From Herbidospora mongoliensis (GTDB taxonomy: Bacteria; Actinomycetota; Actinomycetes; Streptosporangiales; Streptosporangiaceae), in NCBI RefSeq assembly GCF_001570545.1, contig NZ_BBXD01000010.1, forward strand, positions 372,001-436,000: a DNA stretch of 64,000 nucleotides, written 5' to 3'. Positions within the stretch are counted from its first letter, which is position 1; every line of letters begins with the position of its first letter. The notes under the pieces were generated by a model. That model saw only the letters and a list, made by a program, of their open reading frames with translations. It was not told the origin of the DNA and searched no databases. The translations under genes were made by a program, and so were the position numbers. Below are positions 9,275-17,268 of the stretch, piece after piece.

Positions 9275-9408
9275 GGGCCCACCTCTTCCGCGTACAGCAG
9301 ACGGTCGGATTGGGAGTAAATCAGACCTAACGATTCCTCACAAGTATCTAGCAAGTGAACGCAATTTCTGGTCATACTCACGAAATAAGCGAAGCGTTGG
9401 GGCAGGTA
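9275..9408. promoter_or_regulatory. Divergent promoter region of the NRPS cluster
   Basis: The 134 bp between the divergent starts of the A-T-C and first C-A-T genes must contain promoters for both arms of the cluster. It is visibly more AT-rich than its surroundings. No clear operator palindrome was found by eye. No pathway-specific regulator gene lies within the cluster, so the controlling factor is probably encoded elsewhere. Confidence 0.6.
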
Positions 9409-12381
9409 ATGTCACGAGTACCACTTTCGGTGCCGCAGAGCGGCATCTGGTTCAACGAACGTCTCGGCGGCGCGGGGGCCGTCCACCACATGCCTTTCGC
9501 GATCCGGTTCTCCGGTGAGCTTGATGTGGACGCGCTGCGCCGCGCCTGCGCGGGCGTGGTCACCCTGCATCCCGTCCTGCGGGCGGCGGTCCGGGAAGAG
9601 TCCGGCGCCCCCTACCAGATCGAGGGGCCGCCGGTGCCCTTCGAGATCATCGAGATCGATCCCGACCGATTAGCCGACGTCCGGCGGGAGGTGATCCTGC
9701 GGCCCTTCGACCTGGCCGCCGGACCGCTGACCCGGATGGCGCTCTTCCCGCTCGGCCCGTCCGAGCACGAGTTGCTGGTGGTGGCCCACCACCTGGTCTT
9801 CGACGGGCAGTCGACCGACGTCTTCGTCGCCGACCTGGCCCGGCTCTACTCCGGCTTCCACCACGGGGGCGCCCTTCCGGCACGCGCGCCGGAACCGCCC
9901 GACCTCGCCGCCGAGGCGCGGCAGGTCGCCGAAGGACTGCCGGCCGCGCGGGCCTACTGGTCGGGACGCCCGACGGAGTTCCCCGATGTCGTCCTTCCGG
10001 GGCTCGACCGTCCCGAGGAGGCGGTGCAGGAGGGCGAGTCGGTCGAGTTGTTCCTGACCGACCCGATCCTGGAGAAGGCCGCCGCCCAGCTCGGGGTCAC
10101 CCGGTTCGAGCTGGTCGTGGCGTCGGTGCACGCCCTGTTGTTCCGGTACGGCAACGCGTCGCCGGTCACCGCCCTCGACCTCGGCACCCGGGCGGCCGGG
10201 GCGGGCGAGCGTGTCGGCGTCCACGTCAACGAACTGCCGTTCACCTCCGATCCGCGGACCGACACCCCCTTCACCGCGTTCGCCCGCGAGATCAGGGCCG
10301 GGCTGCGGGAGCTCTACCGGGTCCGCGAGGTGCCGCTGGGCCGGGCCGCTCCCGGCACGAAGCCGGGCATCGCGCTCGCCCCCGTCTCCCTCACCTACCG
10401 GCGGCGGATCGCGCCACCCGAGTTCCCGGGGCTGCGCACCGAGGTGACGTGGGTGGTCTTCAACCACGTCGCCCGCAACGCGCTGCGGTTCCACCTGGTC
10501 GAGGGCCCCGACGGGCTGGGCGTGATGCTCCAGTTCCCGCCCGCGTCCCTGCCGCGCGCCGACGCCGAACGGATCGCCACCCACCTGCTCGACGTGCTGC
10601 GGCACGTCACCGACGAACCGGCGACGCCGCTCAGTGCGCTGCCGGTGACCGAAGAGCCGGCCGGGATCTGGTCCGACAGCGCCTTCCCCGGCGCTTCGGC
10701 GGTCCCCGACCTGGTCGCGGCCCAGGCCGCCCGCACCCCGGATGCCGTGGCTGTCATCGGCGAGCAGCGCCTGACCTACCGCGAACTCATGGCGCAGGCC
10801 GACGCCGTGGCGGCCCGTCTCCAGCAGTCGGGTGTACGCCCCGGCGACCTCGTGGCCATCTCCGCCGCCCGCACGGAGCGGCTGGTCACGGGCGTCCTGG
10901 GGATCTGGCGGGCAGGGGCTTCCTACCTGCCGCTCGACCCGGCCTATCCCGCCGAACGGCTCGACTACGTCCTGGCCGACTCCGGCGCCTCGGCACTGCT
11001 GGCCGACGAGGGCAGCGACCTCACCGGGCCGGTACGGGTGGCGCTCGACATGCCGGGAGCCGTCGCCGGACCGTCGGGTGGGGAATCCGGATCAGCGGGC
11101 AAGCAGCCCGAGGCTCCCGGTGACCGGGCTTACGTGATCTACACCTCCGGGTCGACTGGGCGGCCCAAGGGGGTCGAGGTCGGGCATTCCGCCCTGACGA
11201 ACCTGCTGCTGTCCATCCGGGACGAGACGCGGAGCGGGCCGTCGGCCACGTGGCTGGCGGTGACGTCGCTGTCGTTCGACATCTCCGGGCTGGAGCTGTG
11301 GCTGCCGCTGATCACCGGGGGGCGGGTGGTCATCGCGACCGAGGCCCAAGCCGGCGATGGCGACGCGCTGCGGGCGCTCATCTCGGCCCAGGGCGTGACG
11401 CATGTCCAGGCCACGCCCTCGACCTGGCGGCTCCTGGTCGACGCCGGGTTCGAGGCGCCCGTCACCGCCCTGGTCGGCGGGGAGGCGCTGCCGCAGCCGC
11501 TGGCGGCCCGGTTGCGGCCGAGAGTAGAGCGGTTGTTCAACGTCTACGGGCCGACCGAGACGACCATCTGGTCGACCATCGCCGAGATCCCGCCCGATCC
11601 CACGCGGATCTCGATCGGCGGGCCGCTGGCCGCGACCGGGCTGCTGGTGCTCGACGACGAGCTGCGGCCGGTGCCGGCCGGGGTGCCCGGAGAGCTGTTC
11701 ATCGCGGGCGCGGGGCTGGCCCGGGGTTATCTCGGGCGTCCGGCGTTGACGGCGGAGCGGTTCCTGCCGTGTCCGTTCGGCGCCGAAGGGGCGCGGATGT
11801 ACCGGACCGGCGACCGGGTCAGGGTCAGGGACGGCGGGCTGGAGTTCCTCGGGCGGACCGACAACCAGGTCAAGGTGCGTGGGCACCGCATCGAACTGGG
11901 CGAGATCGAGGCGGTGCTGCTCGGTCACGCGCAGGAGGCGGCGGTGGTCGTACACGACCAGGAGCTTGTCGCCTACACGGTCGGCGTGGTCGGTGACCTG
12001 CGGCGGGAGGCGGCGCGGGTGCTGCCCGCCTTCATGGTGCCCAGTGCGTTCGTGGCGCTGGAGCGGATGCCGCTGACCCCGAACGGCAAGCTCGACCGGG
12101 CCGCGCTGCCGGTGCCCGTCCTCCTGGCGGAAGAGGCGGAAACCGTCACCGACGAGACGGTCGAGGTCGTCCGCGAGATCTGGGAGGAGGTTCTCGGGCT
12201 CGACCAGATCGGTGACGACGAGAGCCTGTTCGAGCTCGGCGGGCACTCGCTGACCATCGCCAGGATCGCCGCGCGCATCCACGACCGGCTCGGGGTCGAC
12301 GTGCCGTTCTATGTGTTCTTCGACGTGCCGACCGTGGCCGGGATCGCCGCCGACGTCGCCGATCGCCGGGCAGGTCTGTGA
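9409..12381 (+). CDS. NRPS elongation module C-A-T (glycine-like A domain)
   Basis: A 990-aa single-module synthetase. The C domain carries HHLVFDG (127-133). The A domain shows YTSGSTGRPKG and NVYGPTETT. The carrier has LGGHS with Ppant Ser947. Aligning the A-domain core by eye to PheA gives pocket residues D-I-L-Q-L-G-V-I-W plus the A10 Lys (first Asp is residue 624), which agrees with the glycine-type code DILQLGLIWK as I remember it at nine of ten positions. I prefer the ATG at 9409, which has GGGGCAGG upstream, over an in-frame GTG at 9355 with no ribosome site. The stop overlaps the next NRPS start by 4 bp (GTGA). Confidence 0.93.
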   Translation: MSRVPLSVPQSGIWFNERLGGAGAVHHMPFAIRFSGELDVDALRRACAGVVTLHPVLRAAVREESGAPYQIEGPPVPFEIIEIDPDRLADVRREVILRPFDLAAGPLTRMALFPLGPSEHELLVVAHHLVFDGQSTDVFVADLARLYSGFHHGGALPARAPEPPDLAAEARQVAEGLPAARAYWSGRPTEFPDVVLPGLDRPEEAVQEGESVELFLTDPILEKAAAQLGVTRFELVVASVHALLFRYGNASPVTALDLGTRAAGAGERVGVHVNELPFTSDPRTDTPFTAFAREIRAGLRELYRVREVPLGRAAPGTKPGIALAPVSLTYRRRIAPPEFPGLRTEVTWVVFNHVARNALRFHLVEGPDGLGVMLQFPPASLPRADAERIATHLLDVLRHVTDEPATPLSALPVTEEPAGIWSDSAFPGASAVPDLVAAQAARTPDAVAVIGEQRLTYRELMAQADAVAARLQQSGVRPGDLVAISAARTERLVTGVLGIWRAGASYLPLDPAYPAERLDYVLADSGASALLADEGSDLTGPVRVALDMPGAVAGPSGGESGSAGKQPEAPGDRAYVIYTSGSTGRPKGVEVGHSALTNLLLSIRDETRSGPSATWLAVTSLSFDISGLELWLPLITGGRVVIATEAQAGDGDALRALISAQGVTHVQATPSTWRLLVDAGFEAPVTALVGGEALPQPLAARLRPRVERLFNVYGPTETTIWSTIAEIPPDPTRISIGGPLAATGLLVLDDELRPVPAGVPGELFIAGAGLARGYLGRPALTAERFLPCPFGAEGARMYRTGDRVRVRDGGLEFLGRTDNQVKVRGHRIELGEIEAVLLGHAQEAAVVVHDQELVAYTVGVVGDLRREAARVLPAFMVPSAFVALERMPLTPNGKLDRAALPVPVLLAEEAETVTDETVEVVREIWEEVLGLDQIGDDESLFELGGHSLTIARIAARIHDRLGVDVPFYVFFDVPTVAGIAADVADRRAGL

Positions 12382-15353
12382 ATGCGCTGTCGGCCGGGCA
12401 GCGGCGGCTCTGGTTCCTCCAGCGCCTCGACCCGGCCGACGCGTCCTACAACATGCCGGTGGCCCTGCGGATCAGGGGCCGCCTCGACGAAGCGGCGCTG
12501 GAGGCGGCGCTCGCCACGATCGTGCTGCGGCACGACGTGCTGCGCGGGCGGTATGTCGAAGACGACGACGGGACGCCGTCCCGGCTGGTCACCTCAGCCG
12601 GGCCGGTCCTGGAGAAGATCGAGACCAACAACCCCCTGGCGGCGGTGGCCGAACGCGCCAACCGGCCGTTCGACCTGGCCGCCGGGCCGGTCGCCCGGTT
12701 CACCCTGATCAAGAGGGCGCCGGACGACCACGTGCTGTGCCTGGTCGTCCACCACATCGCCGCCGACGGCTGGTCGGTCGACGTGCTGCTCCGCGAACTC
12801 GACACCCTCTACAGAGGGGGAACGCTCCCACCGCTGCCGATCACCTTCGCCGACCACGTGGCGCGGGCCGGGCGCTCCCATCCCGGCTACTGGGCCGAGG
12901 AGCTGAGCGGGCTGCCGGTGCTCGACCTGCCCGGCGACCGGCCCCGCGCGACCGGAGAGGGCGGCCAGATCTTCGCCGCACTGCCGCCCGAGCTGGTCGG
13001 CGGCCTGGAGGCCCTCGCCCGCAAGGAGCGCGGCACCCTGTTCATGGTGCTGCTGGCCGCCTTCCAGGTGTTCCTGTCACGGCACGCCGCCCAGCCCGAC
13101 GTCTGCGTCGCCACGCCGGTCCTCGGCCGCGACCGCGTGGACACCGAACCGCTGGTGGGCTACTTCACCGGCCTGGCGATGCTCCGCACCGACCTGGGCG
13201 ACGACCCCCCGTTCACCGAGGCGCTGCGCCGGGCCAGGGGCGCGGTGCTGCGGTCGTTCGAGCACGGGGACGTGCCCGGCGGGGTCCAGTTCCAGGCGAT
13301 GTTCCAGTACACCCGGACCACGACCGAACGCCCCCGGCTCGGCGACCTCGACGTCGAGATCTACGACTCGGGCCTGGCCTCGGCCAAGTGCGACCTGGCC
13401 CTGGACATCTACCAGGGCCCGACCGAGACCGGCCTGATCCTCACCTACGACAAGGGGCGCTTCGACCAGGAGACGGCGGAACGGTTCGCGGCCCGCTTCC
13501 AAGCTCTACTGGACGACATCAGCGGCCGGCCCGACCGAAGATGCGGCGACCTCAACCTGTTCTCCGCCCTCGACAGACGTGCGGCACACCCACTGCGACC
13601 CGGCACTGTCCCGGCGGCTTCCCATGAATCCGAGGTCGACCCGCCCGGCGCTCGCGAACCCACCGGCGACCGGCCGCCGGTCATCGACCCCGACTCTCCC
13701 GCCGTCGCCTGTGACGGGGTCGAGCTCACCTATCGAGAGCTGGAGGAACGTGTCGCGCGGATGGCGTCGGGGCTGGCCGCGCGTGGGGTGCGCCCCGGCG
13801 ACACCGTCGGGGTCAGCCTCAAACGCACGCTCGATCTGGTTCCCGTGCTGCTGGCCGTCTGGCGGGCCGGGGCGGCCTATCTGCCGGTCGATCCCGGGCT
13901 TCCCGCCGCGCGTATTTCCGCTCTTCTCAGAGACGGCAAGACGAATATTCTGGTGGCCGACGCGGCTTACGTACAGGGAATCGCGGCGGTGCGGCCGCCG
14001 GATTTGAGCGGGCCGATTCTGACAGAAATCTCCGACAATTCCTTACCTGCCTATGTGCTTTACACATCTGGGTCAAGCGGTCTGCCAAAAGGTGTCGTGA
14101 TCGATCGCCAAAGCGTATCGGAACGCGTTTCCTGGATGCGAAAGGCCTATGACCTGCAGCCAGGCGACCGGGTGGTCCAGTTCGCGGAACTGGGATTCGA
14201 CGCCCACGTGGAAGAGATCTTCCCATCTTTGGAAGCGGGGGCTACGGTCGTGATGCTGCCCAATGGCGGGCGCACCCTGCCGGATTTCCTGACCACTTCC
14301 GAAGGGGCTCGAGTAACGTTGCTCGATTTGCCGACCTCCTTTTGGCATGCCCTCGTTGAGGAGATCGACGAGATCGCATGGCCGCCGAATCTTCGGCTTG
14401 TCATTCTCGGCGGCGACCCCGTCGCCGCCTCGGCGGTCAAGCGTTGGCGTTCCCGTTTCGGCGATCGAGTCCGCCTGGTCAACACCTACGGACCGACCGA
14501 GGCCACCGTGATCGCCACGGTCGGCGACCTCGGCGAGGGAAAGCCGTCGATCGGCCGCCCGATCGCGGGCACCACGGTGAGCATCCTCGACGCCGGACAA
14601 CGTGAAGTCCCGCAGGGAATCCCCGGCGAACTGGCCATCGGCGGCGCCGGAATCGCGCGCGGCTATCTGAACCACCCGCGATTATCCGCCGAACGCTTCG
14701 TCCCCGACCCCCACGGCCCGCCCGGTTCGCGCCGCTATCTCACCGGCGACCGGGCCCGCGTCAGACCCGATGGCGAGCTGGAGTTCCTGGGCCGCCTCGA
14801 CGACCAGGTCAAGATCCGTGGTGTACGCATAGAGCCCGCCGAAGTAGAGGTCGCTCTCACCGCCTTTCCCGGCGTCAAGCAGGCCGCCGTCATCGCCCGA
14901 AAGGGTTCGCTCGTCGCCTACGTCACCGGCGATCCGAACAGCCCGGACCTGCGCGCCCACTTACGGCGCACCCTGCCCGAGCACCTGGTGCCGGGCCACA
15001 TCGTGCCGCTGCCCGAGCTGCCGCTGACCCGGAACGGCAAGCTCGACCGCGCGGCGCTGCCCGCCCCCGACGTGGCCGGAGAGGCGTATGTCGCCCCCCG
15101 GACCGATGTCGAGGAGCTGGTCGCCCAGATATTCGGCGAAGTGCTCGGCGTTCCCCGCGTGGGGATCACCGACGACTTCTTCGCCCTCGGGGGGCACTCG
15201 CTGCTCGCCACCCGCGTGGTGGCGCGCATCCGCCGGGCCGTCGACCTGGTCGTCCCGGTGCGCACCCTGTTCGCCAGCCGTACGGTCGCCGAGTTCGCGG
15301 CCGCGGTCGACGAGATCCTGGAGGAGGCCGAGCGCGCATGCGCGACGACCTGA
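12378..15353 (+). CDS. NRPS elongation module C-A-T (acidic pocket)
   Basis: A 991-aa module. The C domain has HHIAADG (125-131), the A domain YTSGSSGLPKG, GFDAHVEEIF and NTYGPTEAT, and the carrier LGGHS with Ser941. By-eye pocket residues are D-A-E-D-I-G-T-V-I-K (first Asp 608, Glu 612). Two acidic side chains in the pocket suggest an amine- or guanidine-bearing or otherwise polar substrate, but I cannot name it. Translation is coupled to the previous module through a GTGA overlap. The DNA around 13900-14350 is less GC-rich and has fewer preferred codons than its flanks, which could mark a recombined A-domain segment. Confidence 0.92.
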   Translation: MNALSAGQRRLWFLQRLDPADASYNMPVALRIRGRLDEAALEAALATIVLRHDVLRGRYVEDDDGTPSRLVTSAGPVLEKIETNNPLAAVAERANRPFDLAAGPVARFTLIKRAPDDHVLCLVVHHIAADGWSVDVLLRELDTLYRGGTLPPLPITFADHVARAGRSHPGYWAEELSGLPVLDLPGDRPRATGEGGQIFAALPPELVGGLEALARKERGTLFMVLLAAFQVFLSRHAAQPDVCVATPVLGRDRVDTEPLVGYFTGLAMLRTDLGDDPPFTEALRRARGAVLRSFEHGDVPGGVQFQAMFQYTRTTTERPRLGDLDVEIYDSGLASAKCDLALDIYQGPTETGLILTYDKGRFDQETAERFAARFQALLDDISGRPDRRCGDLNLFSALDRRAAHPLRPGTVPAASHESEVDPPGAREPTGDRPPVIDPDSPAVACDGVELTYRELEERVARMASGLAARGVRPGDTVGVSLKRTLDLVPVLLAVWRAGAAYLPVDPGLPAARISALLRDGKTNILVADAAYVQGIAAVRPPDLSGPILTEISDNSLPAYVLYTSGSSGLPKGVVIDRQSVSERVSWMRKAYDLQPGDRVVQFAELGFDAHVEEIFPSLEAGATVVMLPNGGRTLPDFLTTSEGARVTLLDLPTSFWHALVEEIDEIAWPPNLRLVILGGDPVAASAVKRWRSRFGDRVRLVNTYGPTEATVIATVGDLGEGKPSIGRPIAGTTVSILDAGQREVPQGIPGELAIGGAGIARGYLNHPRLSAERFVPDPHGPPGSRRYLTGDRARVRPDGELEFLGRLDDQVKIRGVRIEPAEVEVALTAFPGVKQAAVIARKGSLVAYVTGDPNSPDLRAHLRRTLPEHLVPGHIVPLPELPLTRNGKLDRAALPAPDVAGEAYVAPRTDVEELVAQIFGEVLGVPRVGITDDFFALGGHSLLATRVVARIRRAVDLVVPVRTLFASRTVAEFAAAVDEILEEAERACATT

Positions 15354-16624
15354 ACATCCATTTCGCGGTGGTCGGTGCGGGGCTGGCAGGTTCACTGCTG
15401 GCCGTGTACCTGGCCGGGCAAGGCCACCGCGTCGACGTCTACGAACGCCGGGCCGACCCCCGGGTGGCACCACCGGACGAAGGACGGTCGATCAACCTGG
15501 GCCTGTCGGCCCGGGGGATCGGCGCCCTGAGCAAAGCGGGGTTGTGGGACTCCGTGCGGGCCCACACCGTGCCGATGCGCGGAAGATACGTGCACCCGAA
15601 GGAGGGGCGCCCGTTCTTCCACGCGTACGGGCGCGACCCCGGCCAGATCCTCTACTCGATCAGGCGGGACGCCCTCAGCCGGACCCTCGTCGAACACGCC
15701 GAGAAGCTCGAAGGGGTCAGGTTCTTCTTCGAGACCCCGGTGACCGCGATCGACAGGGACGCCCCGTCGTTCCAGGCGGGCGGCGAGACCATCTGGCCCG
15801 ATGTGATCGTCGGCGCCGATGGAGCGTTCTCAGCGGTCCGTTCCGAACTCCTGCGCGGACGTCCGGCCGACTTCCGGCAGGAGTTCCTCCCGTGGGGCTA
15901 CAAGGAGCTGAACCTGCCGTCCACCGAACGGCTCGAAGCGCTCCACGTCTGGCCCGGCGAACAGGGCCTCATGGTCGCCCACCCGAACGTCGACGGGTCG
16001 TTGACCTGCACGTTGTTCATGGACCACGCCGACCTGACACGGCCCGATCTGGCGGCGTTCGTCAGGCACGTCCTGCCGGCCGCCGACCTGCCCGATCTCG
16101 AAGGGCAGCTGGCCCGCAGCCCGATCGGCCACCTGGTGACCGTGCGGACCTCGAAATGGCACGAGAACGGGCGGGCGGTGCTGATCGGCGACGCCTGTCA
16201 CGCCGTCTACCCCTTCTATGGGCAGGGCATGAACTCGGCGTTCGAGGACTGCGTCGTCCTGGCCGAGTGCGTGCAGGCCCAACCGGAGAACCTGGAAGCG
16301 GCCTTCGCCGCCTACCAGCGGCGCAGGAAGCCGCACACCGACGTGCTGGCCGACCTGTCGGCCGACAACTTCGTGGAACTCCGCGACCGGCTGCGCTCCC
16401 CCCTCCACCTGGCCCGCAAGCAGGTGGACACGGTGCTCAGCCGACTGCTGCCCGACATGTGGCGACCGCTCTACACGATGGTCAGCCACACCACCATGCC
16501 GTACGGCGAGGCGCTACGGCGGGCCAGAACGCAGGACCGGATCGTCCGCGCGGGAGGGATGACGGCGGCCGTGGGGCTGGCGGTCGCACTCCTCCGGCGC
16601 CGCGACAGGAGGCACCAGCAGTGA
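15338..16624 (+). CDS. FAD-dependent monooxygenase, kynurenine 3-monooxygenase-like
   Basis: A 428-aa flavoprotein of the group A aromatic hydroxylase fold. The dinucleotide motif GAGLAG is at residues 13-18. The second FAD motif GDACHAVYPFYGQGMN starts at 284 and matches the KMO pattern (GDAxHxxxPFxGQGMN) more closely than PHBH. Other KMO-like signatures are INLGLSARG, YSIRRDAL, GADGAFSAVR and GYKEL. The family uses NADPH and O2 to hydroxylate kynurenine at C3. Here it sits inside the NRPS operon, overlapping the upstream module by 16 bp with a GGAGG site, so it probably tailors an aromatic building block or the bound peptide. No kynureninase, arylformamidase or tryptophan dioxygenase gene is nearby. 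Confidence 0.88.
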   Translation: MRDDLNIHFAVVGAGLAGSLLAVYLAGQGHRVDVYERRADPRVAPPDEGRSINLGLSARGIGALSKAGLWDSVRAHTVPMRGRYVHPKEGRPFFHAYGRDPGQILYSIRRDALSRTLVEHAEKLEGVRFFFETPVTAIDRDAPSFQAGGETIWPDVIVGADGAFSAVRSELLRGRPADFRQEFLPWGYKELNLPSTERLEALHVWPGEQGLMVAHPNVDGSLTCTLFMDHADLTRPDLAAFVRHVLPAADLPDLEGQLARSPIGHLVTVRTSKWHENGRAVLIGDACHAVYPFYGQGMNSAFEDCVVLAECVQAQPENLEAAFAAYQRRRKPHTDVLADLSADNFVELRDRLRSPLHLARKQVDTVLSRLLPDMWRPLYTMVSHTTMPYGEALRRARTQDRIVRAGGMTAAVGLAVALLRRRDRRHQQ

Positions 16625-17268
16625 TCACGCACCCCGACGAGCCGACCTTACGCCTGTTCGACGTCAAGGACGTCGAGGGCGGCCGTCCGCTCCACCCGCT
16701 CGGCGCCATGTACATCCGCCAGCTCAGACTGGTGACGACCTGGGCACGCGAATACCTGTGCCGCCCCCACCCCGAGCTGGGACGGCGCGGCCCGGTCTGT
16801 CCCTACGCCCAGGGTTCGATCGACCGCGGCCGGTTCCTGCTGGCCATCCGTCCCGGCCGCCCGGAGACCGTCGAGGAGGTGGTCGCCGCCGTCGAGCCCT
16901 ACCGGCAGTGGTTCGGCGAACTCGCCCCCCGGTCGATCGCCGACTCGATGCACACGGCCGTGCTGGTCCTGTTCCCCGACGCCGGCAAACGGCTCGACCT
17001 GATCGACGCCGCGCAGGAGATCCTCAAGAGCCGGCACGTCTCCTCCGGCGTCATGGTCGGCGAGTTCCACGACGGGCCGCCGGACAAGGGCGGCCTGTGG
17101 AACCCGCTGCTGCGCCCGCTGGACGCGCCCGTCCCGATGCTGGTCGTCCGGCACATGGTCACGACCGACCTGCCGTTCCTGACCTCGCGCGAGGAACACG
17201 TGTCGGCGTACCGGGCGATCTTCGGCGACCACATCCCGGCCCACCTGCGAGACGTGGTGTCCTCGTGA
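16621..17268 (+). CDS. DUF6875-like protein in the NRPS operon
   Basis: A 215-aa soluble protein with a GTG start that overlaps the monooxygenase stop (GTGA) and is preceded by CAGGAGG. The segment ELGRRGPVCPYAQGSI (residues 57-72) fits the G-x-x-GPVCPF signature I associate with DUF6875, a family of unknown function often found in biosynthetic clusters. Several His residues (HTAVLV, EFHD, RHM) could be catalytic or metal-binding, but no known active site is recognisable. Its own stop overlaps the start of the terminal NRPS. The two GTGA couplings place it firmly in the pathway between the KMO-like enzyme and the terminal module. Confidence 0.75.
   Translation: MITHPDEPTLRLFDVKDVEGGRPLHPLGAMYIRQLRLVTTWAREYLCRPHPELGRRGPVCPYAQGSIDRGRFLLAIRPGRPETVEEVVAAVEPYRQWFGELAPRSIADSMHTAVLVLFPDAGKRLDLIDAAQEILKSRHVSSGVMVGEFHDGPPDKGGLWNPLLRPLDAPVPMLVVRHMVTTDLPFLTSREEHVSAYRAIFGDHIPAHLRDVVSS

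Noticed and set aside
9355-9408. GTG at 9355 as start of the first C-A-T NRPS
   Set aside because: No ribosome site, and the extra 18 residues precede the conserved C-domain start; ATG 9409 has GGGGCAGG upstream.
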